A DNA stretch of 64,000 bases. Origin: Aquilaria yunnanensis. Taxonomy: Eukaryota; Streptophyta; Magnoliopsida; Malvales; Thymelaeaceae. The stretch's first letter is position 1, and the number at the start of each line of letters is the position of its first letter. The position numbers and the translations under genes are program-made. This document shows positions 50,900 to 62,770 of this stretch, piece after piece. The notes below the pieces were generated by a model. The model saw only the letters and a list, made by a program, of their open reading frames with translations, did not search any database and was not told where the DNA came from. The stretch is taken from positions 22,257,501-22,321,500 of the forward strand of contig CM077599.1 of assembly GCA_039654915.1 (NCBI GenBank). Direction: 5' to 3'.

Positions 50900-52152
50900 A
50901 TGGACATTGCAGTTGGTGATCCACTGGGCCTGGTTAACCAGTTTGAGATGTATGATTTCACCCAAGACCCAGTTTTCGATGAGTTCATAGATCTGATTCG
51001 AGGAGAAACCGATGATCCATTTGCAGACTTTCAGTTTGATCTTGTCGATGACAGGCAAGAGATGGTGGCTTCAGCTGCTCCTGTTGATGTTTTTGGTTTT
51101 AATGGCACAAGCGACGCGGAGGTTGTGCCGGAAGCTAATGACTATGGCTTCAGTGTGTTGCCTGGTCTTGAAGGGGAAATGAAGGGTAGAGGGAATGATA
51201 ATGAGGAGGAAAACTCCTCCAGCACCACCCCCACCACCAAAACAACAGGAACAACAACAACAACAACAAAGAAAAGGAAGGTTGATCGATCCAGAACTTT
51301 GATATGTGAACGAAGTAGGAGAGAGAAGATGAAGGAGAAGCTCTACGAGTTGCGTGCCTTAGTTCCTAACATAACCAAGGCAAAACTCCTCTAAACTTGT
51401 GCTTGCTCATTTTTCGGTTAATTTAGTTTGGATCCTAATTCAGCTCCAATATGTTGATGGGAGTTAATGCAGATGGATAAGGCGTCCATAATTGGAGATG
51501 CAGTGCTCTATGTGCAGGAGCTACAGGTGCGGGCTAAGAAGCTGAAAGCTGAGATTTCAAGTCTTGAAGCTTCCTTAGATGGGCCAGTCAAGTATCAGGA
51601 CACAATCTCTAAGCCTAGGAACATCCAGATTTCCAACCAAAAGCACTCGACTTGTAAGAAGATCATTCAGGCAAGCTTCAAAAACTTTTGGACAAGCAAA
51701 AAAGATGTAGTAATAGATTCTTTAAGCTAACAGAGTTCAAGTATTCGACTTGTAGATGGACATGTTTCAAGTAGAGGAAAGAGAGTTTTACATCAGATTG
51801 GTGTGCAACAGAGGGGAGGGTGTTGCAGCATCACTCTACAGGGCCTTGGAGTCTCTTCATGGCTTCAGAGTCCAAAATTCAAGTTTGGTCACTGTTTCTG
51901 ACAAATTTACATTGACACTGACTCTAAATGTAAACCTTTCTGTTACAACAAATTATTTATTTACTCATTTCTTTTGACGAGAAGATTTTGTATTTTTATT
52001 TTTTCTACTGATACAAATGTTGTTGTCTGCAAAAACAGATGCTGGAGTTTGAGCAGGCTGGGCACTTGGGGAACTTGAAGTTATGGGTGAGTGCAGCATT
52101 TCTGAACCAAGGGTTCCAATTGTTGTTTAATGAAGATTTGAGGGACTTCTAG
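50900..52152 (+). CDS. FIT: FIT/bHLH29-like basic helix-loop-helix transcription factor
   Basis: Four exons: 50900-51379, 51473-51670, 51756-51929 and 52039-52152. They encode 321 aa, close to the length known for Arabidopsis FIT. The N-terminus is acidic (DPVFDEFIDLIRG pattern). A Thr-rich, low-complexity linker leads to KKRK and the bHLH domain at about 128-178 (RSRTLICERSRREKMKEKL, LRALVPNITK, then MDKASIIGDAVLYVQELQ). The C-terminal half is ACT-like (EEREFYIRLVCNRGEGVAAS). FIT-type factors work in root epidermis nuclei with group Ib bHLH partners and activate iron-uptake genes such as IRT1 and FRO2. Introns 1 and 2 have GC donors (AG|GCAAAA at 51380; AG|GCAAGC at 51671); intron 3 is GT-AG. 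Retaining intron 1 would stop translation between helix 1 and helix 2. Regulation by iron is inferred from the family, not seen here. Confidence 0.85.
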
Positions 52153-52650
52153 ACACCAAACGAAAGGAAATGCCGACTTTTTAATGGCACTACCAATTAT
52201 CCAAACTGCTGCCTGTAACACGAAGGACCAAAACAAACAAACAAAAGAAAAACTATTGCCGTTGTCGTATGAGCTTTATGTGAAACAAATAGAAGAAAAA
52301 TGACGTGGGCCAATGAATTAATCCATAAATACGACCATCAATTGGCTTCTGAGTGTCGAACTTTTTCTTTGCTTTTTATTCAGACTTTCTTAAATAAAAC
52401 GACAAGGAAAACTAATTAAAATTTTATATAGAGATCCCAAACCTGTTCTTCTAGCAGTTGTCGCATCTATAAAATGCAGAGTAAGCTGAATCGTGGAAAA
52501 ATTCGTTGCAGCTACAGGGGATACTAGGTGGACCTAATCCAAATTTAACCGCTCCCTAATGTGTCCTAGCGGGCAAGGTTCGGGGATTTTTCTTATAGAG
52601 TTTGGCCAGTGAAAAAAGATTAGCAATTTGGGCAAAGCGTGAAGGGAAAC

Positions 52651-53065
52651 TTACAATTAACCCCCTAAGGTATATCCTAACCTACAATTTGTCCATTGTA
52701 TTTTTTACACTGTCTAACAACAGTTTCTTAAATTGTATTTAAAATATAAAATAATCATCTTCTAGTAATTTAAATCTCTTAAATTTTTTTTTACAATTAA
52801 TAGACATTTCAAATTATCAGTTTTTCCTTTTTGTAAATATATTTTTCTCCCTGTAAATACATATCAGTATTTTTTAAAATTCCGTTGGCTATGAAAAAAA
52901 TATCAAAAATCTTGAAATTACTGGATTATTATTATCAAATAGTTTAAATTAGGGTTTCAAAAGTTGTTATCAGACACCATAAAGCAAACAGGGGGTAAAA
53001 TGTAGGTTTTTAAAATAGAGGAGGCAAAGTGTAGGTTAGACCAAACCACAGGGGGGTTTTTGTAA
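52651..53065. mobile_element. MITE with 'CCCCCTnnGGT' inverted termini
   Basis: The left end TTACAATTAACCCCCTAAGG matches the minus-strand right end TTACAAAAACCCCCCTGTGG. Further shared blocks (CTAACCTACA.TTTG.CC; ATTTTTTACA / TGGTGTCTGATAACAAC) give TIRs of about 100 bp. It is non-coding, about 415 bp, and lies 0.5 kb downstream of the FIT-like stop. No clear target duplication. Confidence 0.6.
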
Positions 53066-54946
53066 TTTTTTCAGTAAAAATGGTACAAATTCAATATTGG
53101 TTCCTCATATCTGGTGCTATGATGTTTTGGTCCTCAACGTTTTCTGGATGATAGTTGACCCTCCAATTCATAACAAAACTTTCAGCTACATGTGGACATG
53201 CCCGTAGCAGAAAAATGGTGGAACAAAATAGTCCATGAGATGAGACATTACACTTTAATTTCTTGGCCATCAAACTTTTTCAATTGACAGTTTATACCTT
53301 TAATTTCCAGGTCTTTGTCCTTCTAGCCTGCAAATATTGCTTCCTCACAATTGGGCCCCTGAACCACGAACTTCCACACCAATACGCATCCAGCCCATCT
53401 AGGTGCTTTCTATTTACTAAATGCTTTCATTCAGAATTATTCCGAGCCCTAGAATTAAAATTTTTGAAGGACAAGGGACTAAAAGGAAAATGATACCAAG
53501 TGGCAGTTGGTGCCAACCAGAAACCATTCAGTAAGAATTGCAGATAATTAAACTGCAGGTAAATACAACCAAGTTACAGCGTTTTCTATCATTCTACACT
53601 GATAGAACTTTCGACATCCATGGAACTTTGCGAGTTTTACATTGCAACAGTAGCCTGATCTGATTCCCAGACGGTACGGCCAAAGAAACAACTTCCAAGT
53701 CTTCGTAGCCATCCAATATTTGCAGGCATGACAAAACAGGAAGATGGCTCGGATAGGCTGTAAATGATCAAGCATAGCTGAAACATGTAGAAGTTTGTAT
53801 TCCCTACCTATTCAGGGAAGTTCCTTCCACAGCTGAAATCAACTATGGTGGCACATTTGCGCCATTGCACTTTCACTTGCTCATAACCACTAGATATGTT
53901 TCAGTCCGAACCATGAAACTCTTTCACCAGCCTCTTGTAGCCACGCCATGTGACCGAATTAGCACACTGATGCTGCCAAGCCATCAGAATCTGGGAACAG
54001 TCCTGCCGCCACCTGGACACAATTTTGCCATGCAACTCCAATAAGTTTATGCTGAGAAAGAAACTTGCAGTATTATAGATCAAACATAATCCTTTAAGTG
54101 TGCTAAACAATTGAAATTAGAATTCAACTTGTCAGCATGTTTTTTTCACCAGGTCACACTTCACTTGCTTGTAAGTGAGCTAATACTACCTTCGTCCTTC
54201 AGCATGCAAATGCCCACTCGAATCATTAACCATACACAAGGAAGGTCAAACACAGACACAGCACATAAATGTCATCAAGATGCCTTGGACATTTTAGCCA
54301 CCTGAAAATCAAATACTAATAGATATTATGCAAGCCTACAAGAAAATTATAAGTAAAAAAAAACTGTACCACGAGCAGTCCTTAAGCAAATTAATTACCT
54401 CACAGAGAACAATTTCAGCTAAACTTCAGCCTCCATTGCCAGCCACCAAGAGTGCCATGATGATAGGCAGCAGGATTTTTCCTGTGGATGAATCTGTAAC
54501 CACAGGCCACAAGATCAAACTGTTACATTACTCACTTGCGTGCAGAGAGAGGGAAGCATATTTATATAAGGTACAACGTCATTTGAGTAAAAAAATTTCA
54601 CTCTAGTACGATAATTGTATAATGAGCCACTAGAGCAAACCATTTAGCTGTCTTAGCCTCGATTAGGTTAATCACAACAGCTGTAGTTTTGAGAAACCAT
54701 TTTTAAGAATTTATCTCATCCATTCTTATTAGCTGCCATCTGAGTATTATTTCACCTAATCAATAAAAAATTATTTAAAACTTAAAGAAGGTCAGGAGTC
54801 CCTTACAACCTATGCCCAAGGGGCAAGGGCAACATGAGTCAAAAAAACTCACCCAAGCCAAGAAAAAACAGGAGAGCTCTGCTGCTGACTTGTCATAGGT
54901 GCAAGTCTCTACAGCCATCAATTCCGTCTCATTACTGTGACTAAGT
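53066..54946. other. Intergenic region; includes SMG8 3' UTR
   Basis: No coding region supported. The first bases left of 54947 must be the 3' UTR of the SMG8 gene. GC content is somewhat higher at 53500-54500, but no domain or RNA is recognisable. Confidence 0.35.
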
Positions 54947-57900
54947 TTAAAATCCATTATCAGAAGTAATTCCTTTCGACATGAGCTGCAATGCTGTGCC
55001 CCCAACAATCCAACCAGTTGCTTCTGGCTTATCTTCCAAAGGGCTAAGAGCATGCAACCTTCTATCCCCTAGTTGTACACCATATACAAATGGTAATCTA
55101 AGCGCAAGAAAACTCTCTGGTGGTAAAATCACCTGACACCCAAGACTGAACTGCAACTTCTGTTCACGGTCTGAAACTGATGAAGGTAAGCATGATGCCT
55201 ACAAGGAAATGAATTATCTCAGCAAAACCAAATTGGAACCAAGGGTCCAAAACGAGCATTGTTGAAGACACGGGCAAACACCATTTAGCATGAGGTAGTT
55301 GAAGCTAGTCTCCAGCACCATCAAAATTATCAAAGTATTAGAAGCTATAATCTACATCATTACATTAGACTGGCTTGTTCAGATCCTAAGCACCATGAAA
55401 GTTTTATATCATAAAGCACGAAATTCCAAAGCTTGTTACATGAATTTGATAAGCTATTCTATCATGCAATGGTGATGAAGGGAGATATACCTGAAACCGA
55501 ATAACTGGACATGTTGCTAAAACAGTGGGAAATGCAGGAGTCACCTACATGAAAATGCAATTGGTCAGTCTTTTGGAAAGGAAGAAAACAAGGGGAAGAA
55601 AACAACTTACATGAAAGAAAACTGCATACACAAAGCACAAGGCTGTTAAATGTAACTGGAAGCAGACTTATTTCTATTACCAGAAAAATCCTCTGAAGCT
55701 GTGATATTGTGCCAGCAAACTTGACCTCCGGCTGATCACTTTTAGCCTTACCAGATTTGCAGTGCGGGCATTTCATATATAAAGGTAGGTTTCTATTCAA
55801 CACAGAGAAACCACATTCATTGCCACCAATGCTTAAAGATTGAAAGCCTGCTCCAAGATCCTTGCCAGCAACATGTAGACTTGTGGCAGTCATGACTTTC
55901 TGATGATTGTCTTTTGCTAACATGGGTAGCTGTTTTGACCCACCTGGATACACATTTTCATTTGCTACTTCCTCTGTGTCATTTTTCACCTTATTGACTA
56001 CAGTCGCAGTGGCGATACCATTTGTCTTACGATAGGCTTTACCACGTCCACCATTCCTACCATATTTTGGAGTATCAGCCACACAATAGTCTGAAGCATC
56101 CAGTGACGAATGGGTATTAGTGTCTTCAGCATCAGAATATGGGGGCCCAAGCTGATTTAAATGCTCTTGGTTTAGTAAGAAACGGTGACCATGGGGGCAC
56201 TCATGCTCAAAACCAACATAAATTGTCACATGCTTCAAAGCAGGGTTGACTTTTGTCTTCTCATTGTTACCAAGATTAACAGGAATCACATTACTTCCTA
56301 TCTGTAAGAAGGGATCAACATCTATCCTACCATCAGAGACAGCCCCAGTTACTGTTTGTCGAATAGATGAGATCTCTGTAGATTTTTTAGGTCTTTGAGT
56401 AGCTGTAACATGAACCTGTTCCATATTATGATTATTTGCCTTAGATTTCTTAACACCTTTCTCAGACAATGTTGAATATTGTTTTCGCTGCTGGAGTGGA
56501 GGAAAAGCCGAATCTATAGCAGCCGATCCAGCAACAACCTCAGCAAAAGGTTTCTTCATTGCAAAATTTGGAAGACCTCTACCAAAGCTGATTTTTTCAC
56601 CATTGTCTTTGCCCATTTCCAAAGCTTCCTTTTGATTTTGAACTCCACTCAGTGGTTCTCCAGAGAACAACTCCACACTGCCACCCTTTTTTGGATCTAC
56701 GTTTGCAACAAACCCATCCTGTAAATGGGTATTTGACATACCCATTGGACCTAGTTGCATTGTTCCAGGTAGTGAGTTACTTGGTTTTATCTGTTCATCA
56801 AGATTTAATGTCCATTTGAAAAGGAACTTCTGCGTAGTGCAGAACCCACTCTGAAGCAAACCTTTAGAATGATCGTAGTACCTTGCACCACCAACACGAA
56901 TCAAACTCCAAGAAGATGATTGGATGGGCCCTTCATTGCTTATTTCAGGAAGCTGGATAGATGGAAGGAGCTTATCGCAGTCTGGAAAGCAACTAAAAGT
57001 GATATTTGCTGTTTCAAAATCGAAAGGGTCAACTCGTAATTGTCGTGTACGGCCACAAGCACATGCATGAAGAAAGACATACCCACTGCTATGTGGCTTC
57101 ACTGTACCTTCCGGACCTGACTCAACAGTCTCCACATCATGCCTCTGATGCATGCACGGTTTCCCAGTCAAACTAACAGCATCACAGAGTTGCCTCCCAG
57201 ATTTCCACATGCAGGTGCATTCCTCCTCTAACTTCTTCGCAAATAGTTGTACTGCAGGTCCCCTGACCATAGAATGAAAAGCATCCAAGGCCCTCTTCAA
57301 GTGAGCTTCATGCCTTGAAGTAGGATAGCGAGCAGGCAAGTCTTTCATGTAAATATCCTTTGCAGTTGGAAGGGCTCTTTCGCACCATGAACTAGAAAAT
57401 TTCATTCTCAGTCCTCTAGCACTTTCCAACCATGACACTGCAGCATCCAGTTTATCATAACTTCTTGAAGGAGGAGTTTCGATCTGCGGGGTTATGGTGC
57501 TTCGACGAGGTCTTCTTTTACCAATATCCAATTCATCTATACGACTAGGCTTTGCAGACAGTAGTCCCTGCAGAGTAAGCTTACTTGATGACAGCCATAC
57601 ATCAAAACTTGGAAGCTCAGGCATAGGTGTTGCAAATGTCTTTCCAGATGCAGCTGAGGCTGCTGCAGCAGCTGCAGCGACCGCAACCATACCAACACCA
57701 GCAGCTGAGCTACTATTACTGTTAGTTACCAATCCCCCTCTCCCTCTTAAGATATCTGATTGTCTGTAAATGAACTCCTTCACGGACAAGATGTCATCCT
57801 TGTCGTTAGTCTGGTTATGTATTGCAAGCAACAGAGAATCTGATGTTGCCTTGCCATTCAAAACATCATCCACAAGGCCAGTGGCAAATTCAAGTGATTC

Positions 57901-59425
57901 CCCACTTCGATTGGTTAACGTGTCTAACAAGACAACAGCCCTTGATGCATCAAGTGAAAACAGTGTGGCACAACTTTGAACACTGCCACTTCTTGGCCCA
58001 GCATGAGTGCCTTCAAACCCTGATAGTGTTCGACATTTTTTAAGCAAAAAACGAATTTGCGCCTCAAGAGATGACTGCAGTTTTTTCCTAAAACCATCTT
58101 CAGGTTTACTTGAAGGGCGTGCCAACACAACAACAGAGCCAGAGCCTTTGACAGGCAAGATTGGCCTTCCTAAATTGCTCGATGTGGAAGGATCACTATG
58201 TGAGTTATCAACATGCTCCTCAGCATCAGGATTAAGATTGGGAGCATCAGGAAAATCATCAATAAGAGCAAATAATATGACCGGAGTACACTGGCCGGGT
58301 AATAAAGAGGTATAGGAACCTAAACCTGACAATCGAGAGATAGCTGAAGAACTGGAGCTCAACATGTTGCCACTTCTAGCTGGAGATGTGTTGGAAGAAG
58401 ATTTGAAGGCTGAAACACGATTAGTCGTGGAAGAATGAGACCTTGATGATAGAGGAGGGATGGCCCCTACCTTTGCATAGGGAGTTAATGCCTGCTTAGC
58501 AGCTTGTAATACTCGAAACCTTTTTAAAATTTGAGTATCAAATCGTGAAACCTGCTGGATATATATGATAACATGACAGACCTGCATTACTAATCAACAT
58601 TAGATTGATCACTTTCTGATAAATCTTCAATAAGCTGCAAATACAGTAAAAATATATTCATGCCACCAATGCAATTAAGTTGGGACTAAGGTGAAGCATG
58701 ATGACATGGATATAGTGACATGATAGCCTACAAATTTCTTTCCTGCTGTTAAATCCAGCACTTAAGCTCACTGTTCTTTTATAATGAGACATCTTTAATA
58801 CTACTAGAAATAAATTTATGAAGAAAGAAATCTGGAACTACATTTCGAAGTTACAAACTAGAAACAACAAACTGGAACAATCAACTTTGATCTTCCTCCT
58901 AAAGGCACAATAAGCGACAATAACTTAACGAGTCAACTATCAAGACCCTGACAAAAAAGAAAAACTCACTGAGAACATGAAGAGCAACCCATGAAGATCC
59001 CCAAACTCCCTCTCCTCAAAAACATCGTCGACACCAGCACCGGAATCGCAAGACCTGTCAAACGCCGGGCAACGACTGGAGCAGAACTGCAAAAATAACA
59101 TCCCTTTATCCTCGTCATGATAGTAACTAATCCTCCGGCAGTTCAGCCATTCCTTCGCTTTATCTAAATCGAAGGACAAAACCTTCTCCATGCGGCCCGA
59201 CCCGAAGACATTTGAGTCGATGACCCGGTTGATGAGCTGCGAAGAGTCCTCTGGCCTTTGGGCGATAAACCCAACCACCACAACGCCGTCCAGTGAGCGA
59301 GGCTGCGTCGACGAAGATGGCAAAGAAGGCGACAGGCCCGAGGAGGAAAATGGTATGGGTGCGGGTCCGAGAGCGGGAGGAGGGCGGGTCAGGACTCGCA
59401 TTGAAGGTGGGTTAGGCGAGTCCAT
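54947..59425 (-). CDS. SMG8: SMG8 (nonsense-mediated mRNA decay factor)
   Basis: Four exons on the minus strand: 58970-59425, 55681-58581, 55491-55544 and 54947-55198. They give 1220 aa. All junctions are GT-AG at phase 0. The start is the first ATG in a frame that stays open but ATG-free upstream. The N-terminal G-domain-like part (VVVVGFIAQRPEDSSQ, DSNVFG; FMF-VCHVIIYI across intron 1) fits the SMG8/SMG9 family. In animals SMG8 and SMG9 bind the SMG1 kinase and restrain UPF1 phosphorylation; the plant role is inferred. Later come Ser-rich and Ala-rich (about 455-475) low-complexity parts. Cys/His clusters follow at about 606-630 (CTCMWKSG..LC), 660 (CACGR), 946 (HECPHGHRF) and 1091 (CPHCKSGKA). 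An unusual single exon of 2.9 kb holds most of the protein. A candidate Pack-MULE begins 172 bp upstream of the ATG, so it may sit in the promoter or 5' UTR. Confidence 0.92.
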
Positions 59426-59597
59426 CGTCAGTCGAAATCGGTTACGGCATGTGGATCGGGTCCCGTGGAGCTTACATGGAAGAAGGTTGGAGAGTCCTGG
59501 TTTTTCACCGTTTGTAGAAGTTGGGGCAGATGAGCAAGAAAGTCGCTGTGTTCTGAATAATTGCAGACTTGCCCTTCCCAATTCTACCAAATTTGTT

Positions 59598-61358
59598 GGC
59601 TTAAATGGGCATTCGATCCCTCAAGTTTGTTCACTCGCACTAGTTAGTCCTTAAAGATTGATTCATAGCAACTTAATCCTCTACGTTAAGATAAATATGT
59701 GACTTAGTCCTGAAAGTTTAGAAGTGTGTGAGACTCACTCCCTTAAACAATCATAGGCTGTCACACGACTGTGACGCCATTAGGAAGAAGGTAAGGTGGA
59801 TAAAGGGCTGGGGTGGTTGTCCAGTTGATTGGTCAAAGGATGTGAAATCCCGTAAAGCAGCAACTGCTCATACCTTCAATTCGGCAGTTGGTGAAACAAT
59901 GCAGTGACAATCCACCATGTCCAGTGACTCTTATTCGTCGACGATCTTGAGTTGGGTGTTGGATAAGTAATCAAAGGAAGAATGAGGTGAAGACCAAATG
60001 CTATTGCGGACTGCCAGACTCTAATTCAGGTGAGCTAATTTAAGCAATATGTCGTCACTGCTTGCATGAGGGCAAGCCATGGAAGTTCAAAAAGAAATTT
60101 GAACTTTGTTTTCCACGTATGGGACTCTAGTAGGTTGGCTAGCAACGTCCATCCAAGCGACAAGAATATTAACACCGAGAGCGATCAAATCCGGCTTCAA
60201 AGCTTCTGGGTTCATCCAATTTGGCCCTTTACCAAAAAATGATGTCACCATCAAAGCAGGTGATTTCTGATTGATTTGGTTATTTCTAACAGATTTTTTT
60301 ATAGTTGTTGACATTGGAGTGAATGATACATCTTAACAGACATTGTCTTTTACAGTAGGTTTCAATTTTGTCTTAGCAAAAGAGAATTAAAATCTAATGG
60401 TTATTTTGATTGTGAAAAGTTGAACGATCCAATTGTGCATTTTGCCTATTGTTTTTTTCATGGTCAATGTAATTTTTTAGGATTTTCTTTAAAGCAGTTG
60501 AGGTTGCCATTGAATTCTCACTTTTTTGCAGGTAAAAGATATTGTTGTTTGTGTTGTCAAACACAATATGTCCAACGAGGAAGTTCTTGTAGAAAGTTCA
60601 ATAATTTTATTAGAAATTGAAACATCTAATGTTACACCTTAGAAACATAAATGTTGATGTTGTAAAGCATTGGGTTAATAGCTTCAATCCTTTGAATTTA
60701 TGTTTGGGACAAATCATATCTTCACAAGTCATTTTCTTCCAGAAGTGTTATTTCTTTTGGTTAAAGTGTGGTGCATATACTGATCTATTTTTTATTTATA
60801 TCAAATTAATTATCCACACACCATCCCCAAAGATCACAACAGAGGGGAAACTTTGGTCAATCATCCCAAGTCCAATCGTAACAATCCATGGAGCAAAATG
60901 TGTTACTGGCCACCTATTGGGCCCATCGTTTCCAGTAGAGTCATAGACAAAAATGCCTTTTGAAGTTGCATCGAAGGCTACAGTGGTTATAGGATCCATA
61001 TAATATAGGGAAGAAATGTCGTCGCTTCAGCCATTGAGATCAAGAAGACATCCACCCCATCGTTGGCAGTGGCATCAAAAGCGGCCAGGATATCGGAGTC
61101 AAAACAACAAGAATCCTTCCAGTAAACTTTGTAAATCACTAGCAACTCACCTCCTTCCCACTTTTTCAACCTCAACCCAGCCTCATCAGAGCCTCACTCC
61201 CCTTCAGCTCAAAAAGTAATGTCATCCATGTTTTTATTCATCTGAGGACTAACTTGTTACATTTTCTAAAGTTGAGGGACTAAGTTACAATGAGTCAAAC
61301 TTTAATAGTTAACTCACTAAAGTTAGTGAACTTACGGGACCAAATGTGCATTTTGGCC
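59598..61358. mobile_element. Candidate Pack-MULE carrying subtilase gene fragments
   Basis: The left end GGCTTAAATGGGCATTCGAT and the minus-strand right end GGCCAAAATGCACATTTGGT start inverted repeats of about 120 bp (shared CCC.C/GTAAGTT, GTTAGTCC, AACTTAGTCC phrases). The flanks AAATTTGTT (59589-59597) and TTATTTGTT (61359-61367) agree at 7 of 9 bases, as expected for a Mutator-type 9-bp duplication that has drifted. The interior carries a broken subtilase on the minus strand (separate entry) and no transposase. It lies just upstream of SMG8. Confidence 0.7.
60087..61175 (-). pseudogene. Subtilisin-like protease fragments (SBT1-like), captured
   Basis: Minus-strand pieces appear in family order. 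First YKVYWKDSCCFDSDILAAFD and NDGVDV (about 61140-61040, shifted frame after). Then GIFVYDSTGNDGPN..VT.FAPWIVTIG..ID..FP (60960-60830), which includes the oxyanion-hole Asn region. After about 500 bp of unrelated sequence comes MVTSFFGKGPNWMNPEALKP followed by DLIALGVNIL-AW (60260-60150). The catalytic Asp and His are not found. In the last piece the usual S-x-RGP is G-K-GP, and the GTSM serine motif is absent. Frameshifts and missing parts rule out function. Wording is closest to plant SBT1-type enzymes. Confidence 0.75.
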
Positions 61359-61367
61359 TTATTTGTT

Positions 61368-61833
61368 TGACCCAATTGAGTATTAGCCCAATTGGCATAC
61401 AAACTACCATATCATGTGACTAGTCAGGGATTGAATCCTAACTTGTGAAAAATATTACTTTTCTTTGCAACCGTGAGTGGATTTAAGTTGGGTAAGGTAG
61501 GGTGTAAGATAAATGATATTATTTTTTTTTTCTCTTGTAACATTTTAATTAAAAAAAATTATTAGTTGGAGAGACCTAATTGCTTATGATTTGTTCAAAG
61601 TTTCCCTCATTATATGAATGTATGGGTAAGGTAATTAAGCATAGGATGTAAATTTCATTTTTTTCCCCCTAACTATCTAAGTCAATACTCATCATGTCAC
61701 TTAGCTCGAGTCACAAAGTCTCAGTATTCTTCAGCTAGTCGCGTGCCTCAAACAGTGACACTTCTAGTGATTCACTTACACAACGATGATAAACACCAAC
61801 AACAATGGCATAATAATTGCAAACAACCCCGAT
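61368..61833. other. Gene-free stretch
   Basis: AT-rich non-coding DNA between the candidate Pack-MULE and a CACTA-like terminus. Confidence 0.3.
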
Positions 61834-62770
61834 CACTACTAGAAAAAAGTGATTTAGTAATAGCTAAAAACAGCTGCTAATTAAAGATGGTAAATAGTCG
61901 CTAAAAATCTGGTAAAAGTTTAGCGACAGTTTACCCTCACTAATTTAGCGACAATTAGTTATTGCTAAATTTAGTGACAACTTGCCCTCGCTAAAATCCC
62001 AAAAAAATATCAACAATTAGCCTTTGCTAAGTCTCGTCCAAATTTTGTGATATGTAGCCATCGCTAAAAGCTAGTGAAGTAGGTACAGCTAATCGTCACT
62101 AAAGAATACCCCAATTAAAAATGACTTGCTCTCACCAACCATGTAAGAGCTCTTGCCGGTTAGTCATTTTTTATGTTAATTTGTCATCTCCTTTAACTTA
62201 GATAACCTTTTTTAATATATGTAAAGTAATGAAAATGTGTACCAAAAAATTAGGTGAAAGTTTAGCAATGACTATCTGTCACTAAATTTAGTGACAGCTC
62301 ACTTTTATTAATTTTATAACGGTTAGTTATCGCTAAATTTAGTGACAGCTTGTCCTTATTAATATTCTAAACACTTTAACAATGGCTTATTGTCATCTCA
62401 ATTTAGGTTTAAAAAATTTTGATTTTAATTTAGGATAAAAAATTTACTCATCTAATTTATTTTTTTAGAAAAGAAAAAAGAGATGCGAGAATCAATTGAA
62501 TTTCAACTGATTTTTTTGCCAGGCCTTGAGAATATTAATTTATTGATCAGTAATCATAATATTAGTTATTTATATACAAAGAATGGCATTAAATTAAATT
62601 CATACTTCTTGCATAAAAAAAAATAAACAAAGTTTTAAATATGATGGCCAAAGGCAATGACGGCGCTAACTTAGAAAAGGCTAGCCATTATTAACTTATA
62701 GCTAGTGTTAGTGATAGCTTCCTCTTAGTAGATTCTCATCTATAAGCAATGGCCAATGGCTTAGTTCAAA
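61834..62770 (+). mobile_element. CACTA-like element, left end and subterminal repeats
   Basis: Starts CACTACTAGAAAAAAGTGAT, a typical CACTA terminus. The next 500 bp hold inverted and direct copies of TTTAGCGACA and TCGCTAAA (about a dozen). A second cluster of related phrases lies at 62280-62350 and 62660-62730. No matching GTAGTG right terminus is visible before the window end, so the element is truncated or continues past 64000. The end coordinate is the last subterminal-like repeat. Confidence 0.6.
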
